Part shown: in pieces, positions 43,773 to 55,015 of the stretch
Layout of the letters: each line of letters begins with the position of its first letter
How positions within the stretch are numbered: the stretch's first letter is position 1
NCBI RefSeq assembly: GCF_900111495.1
Contig: NZ_FOIU01000001.1
Location: 1,984,001-2,048,000, forward strand
Length of the DNA stretch: 64,000 nucleotides
DNA from: Chryseobacterium wanjuense
Lineage (GTDB): Bacteria; Bacteroidota; Bacteroidia; Flavobacteriales; Weeksellaceae
Direction of reading: 5' to 3'
The notes under the pieces: model-generated
Databases searched by the model: none
Told to the model about the DNA's origin: nothing
The model's input: the letters and a program-made list of their open reading frames with translations, nothing else
Translations under genes and position numbers: made by a program

Positions 43773-46700
43773 CTACAATATTCCTCTTGGCAAATGGATT
43801 CCTTTAACCCTAATAATATCCTCTGAAGAATTAGAACCTTGTTTCTGCTGTTTGTTCTCCTCGCTTTTCTCTTCTGTTGGAACTGGTGCCAGAGATAACT
43901 GAATTTTTCGCTCAACAGCCGTCAGCTCAGTTTTTAGTTCGCTGAGCTTATTCTCTTTTTTCCATACGCCGTTAATGACTTCCTGATACACAGGAATGTC
44001 TTTTTCAAGATCAGAAATTTTCTGCTGTTCTAGTTCGATAAATTCTGGCAGTTTATTAATGGCATTCAGAAAATTTAGAGAAGCTGTTTTAGGATCAGAA
44101 GCCATAATACCATTGTTATAGGTATACTTGATATTACCTTCACCCTGTACCATAAAACGGTTGATATATATATCATCCTGCCCGTCTTTTTGATATACAC
44201 CTGTTTTAACGAGTAGGGTAAAACCATACAAACTCCCTATTTCTTCATAACTGCCTCCCGTCCGTGCGTGATCAACTAACTCACCTAGTTTTGCCCCGAT
44301 CTGCTTCACGCTGGGGTCAGGTGATAATCCTATTAATTGGACCGGATTAACTATCGTACCATCCTGTTTTCTTTGGAGTCGTTTCTGAAAGTTATCCCAA
44401 TCCAGTTGCATCCGATCAAGAAGGGATTTTGAAGATTCAAGTGACGTTAGACTATACTCTAATCTGTAATTAGAGGTTGCTTTGGAACGGTGAAAGGCCT
44501 GGCGTTCACTCTCCAGCCCTGCAATCAGTTTTTCGAGCTTAGCCTTATCCAACAAATCGGTATTACCTGATAAAATTGCCACATATTCAGAATAGCTCAT
44601 CCCTGTTTTTTCATCCATGCTTCCTTCATCAATAGTTCGTTTACCCAAACTGTTAGTCTTCAATTGCTCGATAAACACCTGTTTGTTATAAAGTGTGTTG
44701 AATTTATAGCTGTCTAAGGATTTCTCAACAGCATATATGAAAATATCCACCTTATTATCCGCAAAGAACTTCGCAATCTCATTTCCGGTTCTTATTGCCC
44801 TGCCATCTCGCTGTGCAAGATCACTAGGGCGCCAAGGAATATCTAGGTGATGGATCGCAACCGCACGTTTTTGAGCATTAACACCAGTTCCCAGCATTTC
44901 AGTGGAACCAAACAGAACTCGAATCTTACCGTCATTGACAGCTTTAATCATCTCCTTACGCTGTTTCTCGTTCTTTGCTTCCTGGATAAAGCGGATCTCA
45001 TTGGCAGCGATACCATAATCTTCTACAAGCTTACGCTTGATCTCTGAATAAATATTCCATTCGCCGGGTTTATAGGTACCTAGATCAGAAAAAACGAACT
45101 GTGTCCCTTTCTGGGCGTCGAACTTCTTATAATATTTCGCAATGTTGGCAGCACAATGGGAGGCTTTATTATCGGGATGATCTCCATACTTAGTACTGAT
45201 CAGCCTCATATCGAGTGACATTTTGCGCGCATAGTCCGTTGCAATAAGCATCTTTGCCTTTTCTTCACTTTCTGAGAGCTTTGCTCTTCCGAGTAAAGTG
45301 GCATCACCGCTTTTGGCAAACTCCATCAACTTTTTTATAAAAACTTCCTGATCGGGAGTTGGGGGAATATGGTACAGGATTTCGTTTTTCTCAGGGCGGT
45401 CAATCCCGATACTTTTAGCCGTGCGATAGTCGGTTATTTCGGCATAGAACTGTGCCAGTTCGGGGACTTTGATAAAGTAGCGGAAGCGCTCTTTAGCTAC
45501 TATGGTATTGGCAACTGAAAATTCGTAGTCTGTTGTTTTTCTCGCAAAGATCGCCGCCCAGGCATCAAAGCAGTTGATGCCCTGTTTTTCAAGGGCTTTG
45601 GGACGAAGGTATTTGAACAAGAGATATAACTCCGTAAGTGAATTACTGATAGTGGTTCCCGAAAGGAAGGTAGCCCCCAAATCCTTCCCCGACCTTTCTT
45701 GAATCGTGCGGATCGCAAACAGCAGGTTCATTGCTTTTTGACTACCTGCCATATTACCCAAACCTGCCACGCGGTCGTGGCGGGTATTAAACATCAGATT
45801 TTTAAAACGATGAGATTCATCTATAAATAGATGATCGATCCCCATCATCCTAAAGTCCACCATATCATCCTTGCGGTTTTCGATATCATGCTCCAGGGTT
45901 TTGAGCTTAACTTCCAGGTTCTGCTTACGAACAATAAGTCCTTTAAGCATCGCTCTGGAAACCTCTTTTCCCTGAGATTGGAGGACGGAAAGATTCTCCT
46001 CTACACTATCCAACTCTTCCTGCAGGATTTCTTTCTGCAGTTCCGGAGATTGCGGGATCATCCCAAACTGGTCATGGGTTAAGATCACACAATCCCAGTC
46101 ATTGTTTTTAATATCCCCGAAAATTCTTGCTCTTTTTTGTGGCGTAAAATCTTCTTTGCCGGGATATAAGATCCTCGAATGTGGATAGGCTTTCCTGTAG
46201 GTTTCTGCTATTTCATGCACATTCGCCTTCAAGGCCAGGATCATCGGTTTGTGTGCGAACCCCAAACGTTTCATTTCCTGAGCCGCCGTACACATGATCA
46301 ATGTCTTACCGGCGCCCACCTCATGGTCACAAATTCCCCCGCCATTCATTTTTATCATCCATACCGCATCTTTCTGGCTTGGATACAAATCTTCTATACC
46401 CAACGCCTTCCGATCAAGACCGGGGAATTTCTGATGGCTGCCGTCATATTGTGGCCGGACAAAACAATTGAAAGTATTGTTATAAGTGTCAGTAAGCTTC
46501 TCTTTAAACTCTTCATTCTGCTCATGCAACCAGTCGGTGAAAGCGGTTCTGATCTCATCGATTTTCGTACCCGCCATCTGGATCGCTTCCATATCCCTGA
46601 CCTTGATCTCCTGATCGCCTATTTTTACTTTCTTTGTGATATCAGGAGTCGTATTAACCAGCGCATGTTTCAAAAGGGCAATCCCATCAAAAGTGCGGCT

Positions 46701-49196
46701 GTCGGATTTAATGGCATACTTTTCCGTGATATGGACATTCCAGCCTTTATTTTGTATGGAAAAATCATCCGTATTTTCAACATATTGAATACGGACTTCT
46801 GTTTGAAACAAATGAGAGGCAAAACGGCTGTAGATGTCAGCGGGTATCCACCGTTCCCCAAGGTTAAAATCCAGCTCTTCGAACCCGATGCGGATCGGTA
46901 TGGATTCTTCCAAAGCCTTCAGGCTTTCTATTAATTCTTTATTATCGGAATTAGACGCCAAATAGCCCCTGACCTCTTCTGCTTTTTCAACCACATTTCC
47001 TGAGAGCCAGCGTTCTTTTATTTCATAGCTGTCTTCCAGTGGATTATAGTAAATACGACTGTGGAGTGCTTCTTTCAAGCCTTCAGAAGAGATACCGCTG
47101 ATCTCAGACATAAATCCCAGGTTCACTGTCCCATAGGTATTAAGGGAAGCCGCCAATGCTTCATCTGGATTATCTGCTACAAGTGCAGAGGTTGAAAAAC
47201 TTACGGGCTGATGGAAGATATCGGCTCTATGAATCACGCCACCCACCACCCGTTCCAAATAAGGAATTTCCTTCCCGGCACTGTCCGTTTTTATAAGTTT
47301 GATATTTTCCGCAGCATTCAGGTAACCATATTTTTTGACAAAGGCATCATAGAGAGTGTTCAGATTTTCCCTTTCTTGACGGTATTCCTTCCGGTATTCG
47401 GCTTCTTTTCCGTAAAGGTCATGATAGGTGTCACGGACGCCGATATAAGATGCCGCTCTTGCTTTCTGCGATGCATTAAGTGCAAGCGGTTGGAACATAG
47501 CCTGCCTTTTTTCGGACTCGATGATCTTTAGATACCCGACCTGCTCATTACAAACGACCAGACAGTTATCGCGGTGGAAAGGCTGCAAAGAGTAAGAATA
47601 TGCTACCGGTTCAGTGATCGGATTGACAGTTTCCTTCAGTTCACCTGGTTCAGGATTTTCTGATCCTGAAAATAAATCACCGATAATTTCCTCCGGAGAT
47701 TTGGCTTCGTTTTGAGGTTTAGAAACGGGCGGCAGATGCTCAGTAGGGATTTGTGGTCGTTGCAGTATGCCACTGAACAAATCACCCTGGTAACCTTTAA
47801 CAGGCTTCTTCTGCTTGGTAGTTTGTTTTTTTGTTTTGGTGATAGCACGTGAGGCCGGAACTGGTAAGAGTTTTTCGGGAGATTCAAACAGATCGAAAAT
47901 GCTCAGTTGCTTTTCTGCGTGGGGTTTATTATTAATGGTGACCTTGACTGATGAGGTTTGAACGGACTCCGATATGGGGGAAGGTTCGGCTTCAATTATT
48001 GTATTACTAGGCGAAACAAGAATTTGAAAGACGGATTTGTTGCTGTTTTTACCTAGATACAGTTCTTGATCCAGATGAACCAAAAAATCTTCTGCAAGCA
48101 TCCGTTTAAGATCTCTGGCAATACCTGAAATACCACCCTCATGCTCAAAAATCATTGCGGGTTGTCCATATGGGTTAGTAGCTTTATAAGCTTTAGTATA
48201 AACGATAAGTCCGGGATTGTCCAACAGCAGGTTTTTCGATACACCATCACTATCTGTTAAGGATTTGCAAAAATCCTGTTCTCTGTGTGACATTGACTTT
48301 TTACCCAAATGCTTTTGCAATACAATAAGGTCACTGCCTACTTCCGTACCGGCATAATCAGTAAACAAGTTATTGGGAAGTCTTATCGCTGAGACGAGCT
48401 TATGATCCTTCATCAGTGCTTCTCGGATGATCTGGTTCGAAGGACTATTGAGAACACCCTGCGAAGTAATGAAAGCCAGTATTCCACCGTCACGAAGCGT
48501 GTCGCTTCCCTTTATGAAAAAGTAGTTGTGTATACTTCTAGCAGCACGTTCCCGAGCGGGATCTTTACTTCTGGAATAGGAGAGGTCAAAAACGGAAGTA
48601 TCCCCGAAAGGGATATTGCTGGCAATGACGTCATAGCTTCCGAGTTCCCTGTCAGGGATTTCTTCAAATCCTTTAATCCGGATATCGCTATCAGGATAGA
48701 GGTTTCTGAGTATTTTCCCTGTCAACAGGTCTTTTTCGTAAGCTGTTGCCTGGATTTCACTACCTTCTGAAAACGACCGTATAAAGTCGCCGATTCCGCC
48801 GGAGGGCTCCAAGAATTTCTGAACAGAAACACCTCTTTCTTTTATCACACCGGATATAGTATCAATAATTTTAGGTGGTGTATAAAAGGCTGTGAGAACG
48901 GAGTTTCGCATACTGTCCACATACCGCCGGTACTCTTTTTCATCCACCGAATTATCACGTAACAACTGAAACAGCTCCCAGGTAAGCGAAAACAATTCCT
49001 TCTCCGACTTCCAGGACTTTATATCATCCAGATCTTCTGCACGGTTAAGAATTGACTTGAGCCCACCAAATCCACTGTACTGCTGTAATAGAAGCTTTTC
49101 ACCAGTGGTTGCTTTTCGTTTCTCCTTTTCCAGTGTAAAAGCAATCCGAAGGGCATCGATGTTCTGTTGGAGGTGAAACCTCTTACTGAAGCCCAT
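43773..49196 (-). CDS. Large N6-methylase/SF2 helicase fusion
   Basis: An 1807-residue protein. The N-terminal methylase has GFGGLKSIL near 45, motif [12 protein letters not shown] near 137 and the catalytic ASNIPFGD near 190. A long variable, Pro/Lys-rich linker (400-540) follows. The helicase has Walker A HEVGAGKT near 975, DESHRFKN near 1120 and motif [13 protein letters not shown] near 1465; the C-terminus is coiled-coil. Such fusions are common in Bacteroidetes ICEs, and the layout recalls the phage P1 DarB antirestriction protein. A role in protecting incoming ICE DNA is inferred. It overlaps the DUF1896 gene by 14 bases. Confidence 0.88.
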   Translation of the reverse strand: MGFSKRFHLQQNIDALRIAFTLEKEKRKATTGEKLLLQQYSGFGGLKSILNRAEDLDDIKSWKSEKELFSLTWELFQLLRDNSVDEKEYRRYVDSMRNSVLTAFYTPPKIIDTISGVIKERGVSVQKFLEPSGGIGDFIRSFSEGSEIQATAYEKDLLTGKILRNLYPDSDIRIKGFEEIPDRELGSYDVIASNIPFGDTSVFDLSYSRSKDPARERAARSIHNYFFIKGSDTLRDGGILAFITSQGVLNSPSNQIIREALMKDHKLVSAIRLPNNLFTDYAGTEVGSDLIVLQKHLGKKSMSHREQDFCKSLTDSDGVSKNLLLDNPGLIVYTKAYKATNPYGQPAMIFEHEGGISGIARDLKRMLAEDFLVHLDQELYLGKNSNKSVFQILVSPSNTIIEAEPSPISESVQTSSVKVTINNKPHAEKQLSIFDLFESPEKLLPVPASRAITKTKKQTTKQKKPVKGYQGDLFSGILQRPQIPTEHLPPVSKPQNEAKSPEEIIGDLFSGSENPEPGELKETVNPITEPVAYSYSLQPFHRDNCLVVCNEQVGYLKIIESEKRQAMFQPLALNASQKARAASYIGVRDTYHDLYGKEAEYRKEYRQERENLNTLYDAFVKKYGYLNAAENIKLIKTDSAGKEIPYLERVVGGVIHRADIFHQPVSFSTSALVADNPDEALAASLNTYGTVNLGFMSEISGISSEGLKEALHSRIYYNPLEDSYEIKERWLSGNVVEKAEEVRGYLASNSDNKELIESLKALEESIPIRIGFEELDFNLGERWIPADIYSRFASHLFQTEVRIQYVENTDDFSIQNKGWNVHITEKYAIKSDSRTFDGIALLKHALVNTTPDITKKVKIGDQEIKVRDMEAIQMAGTKIDEIRTAFTDWLHEQNEEFKEKLTDTYNNTFNCFVRPQYDGSHQKFPGLDRKALGIEDLYPSQKDAVWMIKMNGGGICDHEVGAGKTLIMCTAAQEMKRLGFAHKPMILALKANVHEIAETYRKAYPHSRILYPGKEDFTPQKRARIFGDIKNNDWDCVILTHDQFGMIPQSPELQKEILQEELDSVEENLSVLQSQGKEVSRAMLKGLIVRKQNLEVKLKTLEHDIENRKDDMVDFRMMGIDHLFIDESHRFKNLMFNTRHDRVAGLGNMAGSQKAMNLLFAIRTIQERSGKDLGATFLSGTTISNSLTELYLLFKYLRPKALEKQGINCFDAWAAIFARKTTDYEFSVANTIVAKERFRYFIKVPELAQFYAEITDYRTAKSIGIDRPEKNEILYHIPPTPDQEVFIKKLMEFAKSGDATLLGRAKLSESEEKAKMLIATDYARKMSLDMRLISTKYGDHPDNKASHCAANIAKYYKKFDAQKGTQFVFSDLGTYKPGEWNIYSEIKRKLVEDYGIAANEIRFIQEAKNEKQRKEMIKAVNDGKIRVLFGSTEMLGTGVNAQKRAVAIHHLDIPWRPSDLAQRDGRAIRTGNEIAKFFADNKVDIFIYAVEKSLDSYKFNTLYNKQVFIEQLKTNSLGKRTIDEGSMDEKTGMSYSEYVAILSGNTDLLDKAKLEKLIAGLESERQAFHRSKATSNYRLEYSLTSLESSKSLLDRMQLDWDNFQKRLQRKQDGTIVNPVQLIGLSPDPSVKQIGAKLGELVDHARTGGSYEEIGSLYGFTLLVKTGVYQKDGQDDIYINRFMVQGEGNIKYTYNNGIMASDPKTASLNFLNAINKLPEFIELEQQKISDLEKDIPVYQEVINGVWKKENKLSELKTELTAVERKIQLSLAPVPTEEKSEENKQQKQGSNSSEDIIRVKGIHLPRGIL

Positions 49197-49620
49197 GATC
49201 TTCGATCCATAGTTGGATAGTACCGATCAGCTCCGTATACAGAAGATCGTAGTCCGTTGTATACGCAAAGTCATCGGTAAGTTCGTAACCACCGAAAACG
49301 GGTTCACATACAGACATCATTTTTAGGGCAAAAGGTCGCAGCTCTTCATCTGCCATGATTGTATCAAATTCTTCACACACCACCTGGAATATCGTATCAA
49401 ATTTGGAAAAATGAAGTCCTTCAAATAAGACGAAATCAGCAACCATATCACATTGCTCTATCGAATTTCCTGATTTGAAAGCTTCCTGGTAGGTGAATGC
49501 AGCATCTTGGGACCGCTGGTCTATAAATCCTGTATTACCCCGTAGTTCAGGGTAACTGGTATCAAGTAGTTCCTGTAGTCGTAATCTGAAGTACGACAGC
49601 TCTTTTTTTTCTGTTTCCAT
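49183..49620 (-). CDS. DUF1896 family protein
   Basis: A 145-residue acidic protein. The start ([18 protein letters not shown]) and the middle ([30 protein letters not shown]) are typical of DUF1896, found in Bacteroidetes ICEs directly before the methylase-helicase. Function unknown. It overlaps the following gene and is the first gene after a promoter with two ICE boxes. Confidence 0.88.
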   Translation of the reverse strand: METEKKELSYFRLRLQELLDTSYPELRGNTGFIDQRSQDAAFTYQEAFKSGNSIEQCDMVADFVLFEGLHFSKFDTIFQVVCEEFDTIMADEELRPFALKMMSVCEPVFGGYELTDDFAYTTDYDLLYTELIGTIQLWIEDHGLQ

Positions 49621-49644
49621 AATGTATTATTGTATAATAAAAAG

Positions 49645-49717
49645 CTAAATTAGGATGTGTGCGAAAGGAATTCTTTTCTGGGGAAGGGATTGGCGCCGGA
49701 ATGCCAGTATTTGGCTA
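49645..49717 (-). promoter_or_regulatory. DUF1896-methylase promoter with paired ICE boxes
   Basis: Box 1 GCGCCAATCCCTTCCCC (from 49696 down) and box 2 TAGCCAAATACTGG (from 49717 down) lie 21 bp apart. The -7-like TAATTTAG is at 49652-49645, 43 and 64 bp after the base before GCC in each box. Confidence 0.6.
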
Positions 49718-49766
49718 GTGCCTGTTTTAAGCCAAGAGTCAATAAAAAATCACCGTCAATTATTTA

Positions 49767-51851
49767 TTATTTCCTTCGCCCTTTGTTTTGCGGAAATTCA
49801 AAGGACGATTCTGCTTTTTCATTAAGAATAATATACGCATCGAACTTTTTGCCTGCTGCACTTTTCATTCCTTTAATAAGTGATGTTCTACCCCTTAAAA
49901 CAAGAGATTCAATATCGGAAAGACTAATGCTAATGCCACAGATTTTTCGGTACTGTAACCAGCGGCAATCTTCACCCGGGCATTTCACAACAGTATCCCT
50001 TATAAGAAGTCTATGACCCTTGCATTTTGGGCAGGTGAGATCAGGCTGTAGATCAGTATGAATTGAAGCAGTCAGCAGTTCATGAGTAATACTATCGGTA
50101 TATTGTTCAATATCCTTCTGAAACATTGACGCATCGGCTTCTCCATTTTCTATTTTTTGCAGAACCAGTTCCCACTCTGCTGTCATTGCTGCATTCGCAA
50201 TCTTTTTGTCAGCAACCAGCTGGTACACCTGAAGCCCCTTTTCAGTAGGAATCAGGGATCTCTTTTCTCTTGTAATGTAATTCCTGGCAAAAAGTGTTTC
50301 TATTATAGCCGCCCTTGTGGCGGGTGTGCCGATCCCAATGTTTTGCAAGGCTTTACGTTCCTCTTCATTTTCGATTGCCTTGCCTGCAGTTTCCATAGCT
50401 GTGAGCAGTGCTGCTTCATCATACAAGACTGGAGGCTTGGTCTTTTTTTCTAGTACCTTGGCATTTTTTATCTTCAGTTCTTCACCCTTTTGAAACTTAG
50501 GAAGTTCTTGTACCAGTTCAGTAACTTCATCTGATGAACTTCCCTGAACACTGCGCCAGCCGGGTTGGATAGTTTTAGAACCTTTTACAATAAAATCGTA
50601 ATGTAGCACCTGAACATGGGCTTGGGTAAGTTCTTTCAGACAAGGTTGTGATACGGCTTCAAGCAATCTCAGAGCGATCATATCGTAAATGGTATTCTCC
50701 CTGGCGGGTAAATCAGATGGTAGCTTTTCAGTGATGAGCAGCCCATGATGATCCGTTACTTTCAAATCATTGACAATGCGTTTATTAAAACGTCCCCACG
50801 GAATATCGTTCAAGGCCTCCTTGAAGGATTCTCTGTCTGTCAAAGTGCGAACAAGACCCGGTATCTCCGGCCACACGTCTTCAGAAATATAATTACTTCC
50901 GGTGCGGGGATAGGTTATGTACTGCTTTTCGTAAAGGCTTTGAGCGATTTCCAATGTTTCCTCCGCTGAGAGTCCGAGGCTTTTATTGGCTGCTTTCTGA
51001 AGACCCGTTAAATCAAATAACAAAGGTGGCTGCTCTGTAACAGCTTTTATCTCTACAGCAGTGATTGTGACTTTTTCTTCACGACCGATAACCCTCAGCG
51101 CATCCTCGGCCTGTTTTTTATTATCCCATCGGGTTTGGGAAAGGCTTTTAAATTCTGTATAGTCCTTTCGGTGGTCAAGTTCAATCTGAAAGTAATCTTT
51201 AACCGTAAAGTTCTTGTGATCAAAATATCGAGTACATATGAGTGCCAGTGTCGGGGTCTGTACTCTTCCAAGCGAATATGAGCCACTTCCGGCGGAAATA
51301 GAAAGCGCTTGTGAGGCATTGATCCCTACCAGCCAGTCAGCACGGCTCCGGCTTTCCGCTGCCCGATACAACCCTTCAAATTCACTTCCCGGTTTAAGAT
51401 TCTCAAAACCTTTTCGGATAGCTTTCTCTGTCAGAGAGCTGATCCAAAGTCTTTCAAATGGTTTGTTGCATTTCAGATATTCGTATATGAAACGGAAGAT
51501 AAGCTCACCTTCCCGACCTGCATCAGTTGCAACGATAATACTGTCTGCGCGATTAATTACCTGACCGATAATCTTCAGTTGTTTTAAAGCCGCCGGATCG
51601 GGTGCGTATGTTTTATCCTTTTTTAGTTTTCGTACTGTTAATATAAAGGGATCAGGCAGGATAGGCAGGTTTTCCTTTTGAAATCCAGATAATCCATAAT
51701 CTATGGGCATCCCCAGTGCCACTAAATGGCCCAAAGCCCAGGTGATTAGATAACCATTTCCTTCCAGATACCCATCTTTTTTTTCCGAAGCACCCAGAAG
51801 GAAAGCTATTTCCCTTGCTACACTTGGTTTTTCTGCTATTACTGCTTTCAT
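49767..51851 (-). CDS. topB: DNA topoisomerase III (Exc-like)
   Basis: A 694-residue type IA topoisomerase: N-terminal Toprim (KAVIAEKPSVAREIA, then IVATDAGREGELIFRF near 105-120), the active-site Tyr in YITYPRTGSNYI near 312, and a C-terminal Zn motif (CPKCKG and CPGEDC). In CTnDOT the homologous Exc protein helps excision. It sits in the same order as xis2d-orf3-exc. It is separated from the DUF3945 gene by a 20-bp palindrome. Confidence 0.93.
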   Translation of the reverse strand: MKAVIAEKPSVAREIAFLLGASEKKDGYLEGNGYLITWALGHLVALGMPIDYGLSGFQKENLPILPDPFILTVRKLKKDKTYAPDPAALKQLKIIGQVINRADSIIVATDAGREGELIFRFIYEYLKCNKPFERLWISSLTEKAIRKGFENLKPGSEFEGLYRAAESRSRADWLVGINASQALSISAGSGSYSLGRVQTPTLALICTRYFDHKNFTVKDYFQIELDHRKDYTEFKSLSQTRWDNKKQAEDALRVIGREEKVTITAVEIKAVTEQPPLLFDLTGLQKAANKSLGLSAEETLEIAQSLYEKQYITYPRTGSNYISEDVWPEIPGLVRTLTDRESFKEALNDIPWGRFNKRIVNDLKVTDHHGLLITEKLPSDLPARENTIYDMIALRLLEAVSQPCLKELTQAHVQVLHYDFIVKGSKTIQPGWRSVQGSSSDEVTELVQELPKFQKGEELKIKNAKVLEKKTKPPVLYDEAALLTAMETAGKAIENEEERKALQNIGIGTPATRAAIIETLFARNYITREKRSLIPTEKGLQVYQLVADKKIANAAMTAEWELVLQKIENGEADASMFQKDIEQYTDSITHELLTASIHTDLQPDLTCPKCKGHRLLIRDTVVKCPGEDCRWLQYRKICGISISLSDIESLVLRGRTSLIKGMKSAAGKKFDAYIILNEKAESSFEFPQNKGRRK

Positions 51852-51885
51852 AGATTTATTATTTAGAGTTTTTACTGAATAGAAA

Positions 51886-51905
51886 TGGAATGCCTAGGCA
51901 TTCCA
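51886..51905. promoter_or_regulatory. Perfect 20-bp palindrome between DUF3945 gene and topB
   Basis: TGGAATGCCTAGGCATTCCA is a perfect inverted repeat without a loop, 35 bases before the topB start. There is no T-run on the minus strand, so an operator or processing site is more likely than a terminator. CCTAGGCATT recurs at 58431-58440 in the gap before the regulator genes. Confidence 0.5.
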
Positions 51906-51933
51906 CTTCTGAATACTTAAGTAGTATTTGTAT

Positions 51934-53400
51934 TTAGAGTTTTTGTTTCACCTTATTACGAGGTTTTTCCTGCTTTTGTTGTTGCTTTTTGCTGTCAGGT
52001 TCAGTTTGACCGGTCTTTAGTGGTTCCTTTAGGTTTTTAGTTGCTTCATTCGTTTTTCCCTCTGAGTTCACGGCTACTTGCGTTTTATGCCCTTCAACAG
52101 GCACAACTTTCTCTTTCAGCATATTGGCATTCTTGAAAGAAAAATCAATATTGCCGGTTGCTTTATTAAATGTGATATACCCATCATACGATTTTCCTTT
52201 TTTGTCGGTAAGCCCCTCAACATAAACAGTCTGGCCGGTTTTAAACTTCTCATATTGCTCTTTATCAAGTTCCTTTTCTCTAAAGTACCTTGGGGCCACA
52301 TATTCATCGCCAATCTTGACCTGCTCTCTTTTGGCAGCAGTCCTGTCGAAGAGGAACTCTACTAATCGTTTATCCGCATTGAATTGAATAGTAGCATCGA
52401 AGGGTTCTCCTTTTTTAGAAATCATATCTTTGACAAGAAGTGGCTCTCCTTTCATTAAACTTTGTTTCTGCTCATCATTAAGTTTCACCCCTTTTATCTC
52501 ATCCGGAATTTTTATCCAGTCTGTTCTAAGTGCCACCAGTTCATTGGTCATCCGGTCAACGCTGATGATTGACGGAATTTTTTCTTTGGTCTTGGGATGT
52601 GTCAGGTCAACAACCCGACCCATATTGCCTGTGGCCTGGAGCTTTTCTTTGTCTTCAGGGGTAAATTCGTGACCAAAGAATGGATAGTTTAGGTTGGGCT
52701 CTTTGCGAATGCCATGGATTCCCATTACCACTTTTCCATCTCCACTTTCCTGCAAGGAGAGTCGCGCATCCAGGCGGATAATGGAACTCCCTAGATTGAG
52801 ACTGACCGGAACCAGTTCATTCGTCTTATATCCCTTTAATAGGGGTTCCAGGAGATTCATCCTTTCCAATTTCTCCCTGTTTAACCCCAGATTAGACATC
52901 GTTTCCCAATCGATCTGTTCAGGTTTATAACGATATTCACTGGTTTCCTGCGTAACGGCAGCTTTCTGCGTAGTTTGAGTTGTTTCCATTGTATTTTGTG
53001 TTTGTTTTTGATCTTTTTTTTGAGTTTCCTCAGGAACTTTTACCTCATGATCTGCAAGAATCTTTTTATTTTTCTCATCAGGATTATCAACCTGCTTCTG
53101 CATTTTCCCAGCGGTTTCGACGGCTTCGGCTATCGGTACCTTAAAGAATGAGAAACGTGTAGGGTCTTTCAGCTGTCTAAAGAAATTCGAAAAGAAATTG
53201 GTAAACGCATCACCATTTAAGTCGATCTTCATAAATTGGTTCTGGTTCTTCTTTGTCGCATCTACAGTATTTAACTTACCGTCTTTATCGATACCTGTTA
53301 CTGCCTGTATTTTGTTTTGTTGTTTGTCCAGCACCAGAAGGATTTCTGAGAGCTGCCCGTCTGCGGACACTCCTGCTTTTGGATTGATTTCTTCATTCAT
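51934..53400 (-). CDS. DUF4099/DUF3945 protein (CTnDOT Orf3-like)
   Basis: A 488-residue soluble protein. The start (SEILLVLDKQQNKIQAVTGI) and the segment QIDWETMSNLGLNREKLER near 168-186 are typical of DUF4099, followed by DUF3945 repeats (GEPLLVKDMISKKGEPFDA, and KTGQTVYVEGLTDKKGKSYD). The C-terminus is Lys/Gln-rich. It holds the place of orf3 between the excision HTH gene and topB. Function unknown. It has its own promoter with ICE boxes. Confidence 0.88.
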   Translation of the reverse strand: MNEEINPKAGVSADGQLSEILLVLDKQQNKIQAVTGIDKDGKLNTVDATKKNQNQFMKIDLNGDAFTNFFSNFFRQLKDPTRFSFFKVPIAEAVETAGKMQKQVDNPDEKNKKILADHEVKVPEETQKKDQKQTQNTMETTQTTQKAAVTQETSEYRYKPEQIDWETMSNLGLNREKLERMNLLEPLLKGYKTNELVPVSLNLGSSIIRLDARLSLQESGDGKVVMGIHGIRKEPNLNYPFFGHEFTPEDKEKLQATGNMGRVVDLTHPKTKEKIPSIISVDRMTNELVALRTDWIKIPDEIKGVKLNDEQKQSLMKGEPLLVKDMISKKGEPFDATIQFNADKRLVEFLFDRTAAKREQVKIGDEYVAPRYFREKELDKEQYEKFKTGQTVYVEGLTDKKGKSYDGYITFNKATGNIDFSFKNANMLKEKVVPVEGHKTQVAVNSEGKTNEATKNLKEPLKTGQTEPDSKKQQQKQEKPRNKVKQKL

Positions 53401-53419
53401 AACTTATTCTTTTTTTCTT

Positions 53420-53490
53420 CGAATGTATCAGAATGAAATACATGAGGCATCATCTTGTCGCATTGGTGAATACTTTGGCACGGTCTGGCA
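53420..53490 (-). promoter_or_regulatory. Promoter of the DUF3945-topB genes with ICE box
   Basis: TGCCAAAGTATTCACC starts at 53480 and a shorter TGCCAGACC at 53490. A -7-like TACATTCG is at 53427-53420. Distances are 53 and 63 bp. The main box agrees with the mobC box at 13 of 16 positions. Confidence 0.6.
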
Positions 53491-53505
53491 CTAGGTCATA
53501 AGAAA

Positions 53506-53808
53506 CTATCTCTTCACCGGATGCGAACATCTTTCGCGAACAAACTGCCGGACATCGGAAAGCTTGTAATAGAGCTTTCCACTTAATGTATAATAAGGAA
53601 GCTGCCCAGCACTACGAAACCGCTGTAAGGAACGGTTGCTTATTTTAAGCATCAAAAGCACATCCTGGTTATCTAAGAGTTGGTCTCCGTCCGAAATCGC
53701 ACTGAACTTCTGCGATGATTTCATCTTTTCACTGATTATATCCAGCCGGTCCGTAATGCGTTTCATCCAGGAAAGGAATTCCATTCTGTCCACTGAGTCT
53801 AAATTCAT
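53506..53808 (-). CDS. Excision-type HTH protein (Xis2d-like)
   Basis: A 100-residue protein with an N-terminal helical region and a winged-helix DNA-binding motif in the C-terminal half (DQLLDNQDVLLMLKISNRSL, then LPYYTLSGKLYYKLSDVRQF), the MerR-like fold of small excisionases. It occupies the place of CTnDOT xis2d upstream of orf3 and exc/topB. It probably bends DNA at the ICE ends to promote excision, and may be activated through RteC. Confidence 0.85.
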   Translation of the reverse strand: MNLDSVDRMEFLSWMKRITDRLDIISEKMKSSQKFSAISDGDQLLDNQDVLLMLKISNRSLQRFRSAGQLPYYTLSGKLYYKLSDVRQFVRERCSHPVKR

Positions 53809-54096
53809 TGTTTTCAGGTTTTGGGTTAGAGTACAAAGCTCGTTTCCCTGTACCTCGACTCCTACCCAGCTTCACCCATTGACTTTTCAACTTTTTTAAT
53901 CCGACTAAAAGAGCTGCCAACACCTGAAAAATGGCGTTTGCAGCACAATGAAGAAAAATTATCCAATTACATCCACAGGCCTAAAGCCAATGGGCAGTCA
54001 TGGGTATAGCAATGGCATAAAAAATGGCGTGAAAACGGATATATTTAAACCGCAAAGAATTAAGAGAAATATGGATCAAAAAATATGACAATAGGA
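53809..54096 (-). promoter_or_regulatory. Region upstream of the excision operon
   Basis: No gene. By analogy with CTnDOT, RteC acts on the promoter in this place. A TAATTTTT (53959-53952) is a possible -7 box. GCCATT motifs near 54017 and 54029 do not have the spacing of the ICE boxes. Confidence 0.35.
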
Positions 54097-54128
54097 AAAT
54101 CCCTGCTATTGATCAATAGCAGGGATTT
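54097..54128. terminator. Perfect 32-bp palindrome after rteC
   Basis: AAATCCCTGCTATTGA and its exact complement form a 32-bp perfect palindrome, 19 bases after the rteC stop. There are only short T-runs, but the position suggests a terminator. Confidence 0.65.
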
Positions 54129-54146
54129 AAAGAGTTAATACAATTC

Positions 54147-54989
54147 TTATAAATGTTCAGAAATATAGGAATCCAGATCTGCTTTCAACCGGTCAAGGTA
54201 GGTAGGACCACTACGGTATTTCATACGATGGAAAGCATGGTGAATATCGCCAAACTGTACATCGAACATACGTTGGAATAAAGTAGCAATCTGCCGGATA
54301 CCTAATTTTCCATGGCCCACTGATCTCGAAATATGAAGGGCATAGATCAACTCAATGAGTGCATTTTTAGATTCTGTCCATTGGATTTTATTATTGTTGG
54401 GATTTCTAATACTTGTTGCTTCAGTACTATTGCGAAAAGTTTCAATTCGATAATAAAGATATTCGTACAACAGGTCAAATGCCAAGATACGGGCCACTTC
54501 ATAATCATAGTATGTAGAGAAGTGGATGTCAATTTCAAATACCCTGTTACTCAGTCCTTGTTCCCAGTCTATTTGACCTCTCATAAAGTAAATCGTATCC
54601 TTATTTCTACGACCGGATCGATAGTACCTGTAAAATTCGGAATCTGACAGTGCGCCCATATAGTTATTTTCTGCTTTTGTCAATTTTTCCTTAAAGTACT
54701 TTCTTGATACACTACCTAGTTCAGAAGGACGACCGGTTTCGATCCTGAATAATTTGTTGTAAAATAAAAGCTTGCTGCAGACAGAAGGTTTTATTTCTCT
54801 AAAAAATTCAATTTCATCATGGTCATTCTCAAATCCGTTTTTTTGAACATCGGCTTTTAAAAGCTGCAGCTGCTCATTTAAAAGAATGACCATGTTACGG
54901 GAATCTTCGACAACGGTTTCAACGCTCAGAGAAAGCTTCTCCTCCGCTTCTTTGATCTTAGTGCGGATAGTTCGGTAAAAGTTTTTCAT
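54147..54989 (-). CDS. rteC: RteC-like regulator of excision
   Basis: A 280-residue protein. The start (RTIRTKIKEAEEKLSLS), the central GRRNKDTIYFMRGQIDWEQG (about 134-153) and the C-terminal helix-turn-helix region (ALIELIYALHISRSVGHGKL, IRQIATLFQRMFDV) match RteC. In CTnDOT, RteC switches on the excision operon in response to the upstream RteA/RteB system. Here no rteA/rteB homologues adjoin it; a LytS/LytTR pair and a hybrid kinase are the only two-component genes. Confidence 0.9.
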   Translation of the reverse strand: MKNFYRTIRTKIKEAEEKLSLSVETVVEDSRNMVILLNEQLQLLKADVQKNGFENDHDEIEFFREIKPSVCSKLLFYNKLFRIETGRPSELGSVSRKYFKEKLTKAENNYMGALSDSEFYRYYRSGRRNKDTIYFMRGQIDWEQGLSNRVFEIDIHFSTYYDYEVARILAFDLLYEYLYYRIETFRNSTEATSIRNPNNNKIQWTESKNALIELIYALHISRSVGHGKLGIRQIATLFQRMFDVQFGDIHHAFHRMKYRSGPTYLDRLKADLDSYISEHL

Positions 54990-55015
54990 AGTTATTTAGT
55001 AATTGGGGTTAGACA

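Noticed and set aside
45831..46934. Long plus-strand open frames inside the methylase-helicase gene
   Set aside because: They are antisense to conserved helicase motifs and show no family character.
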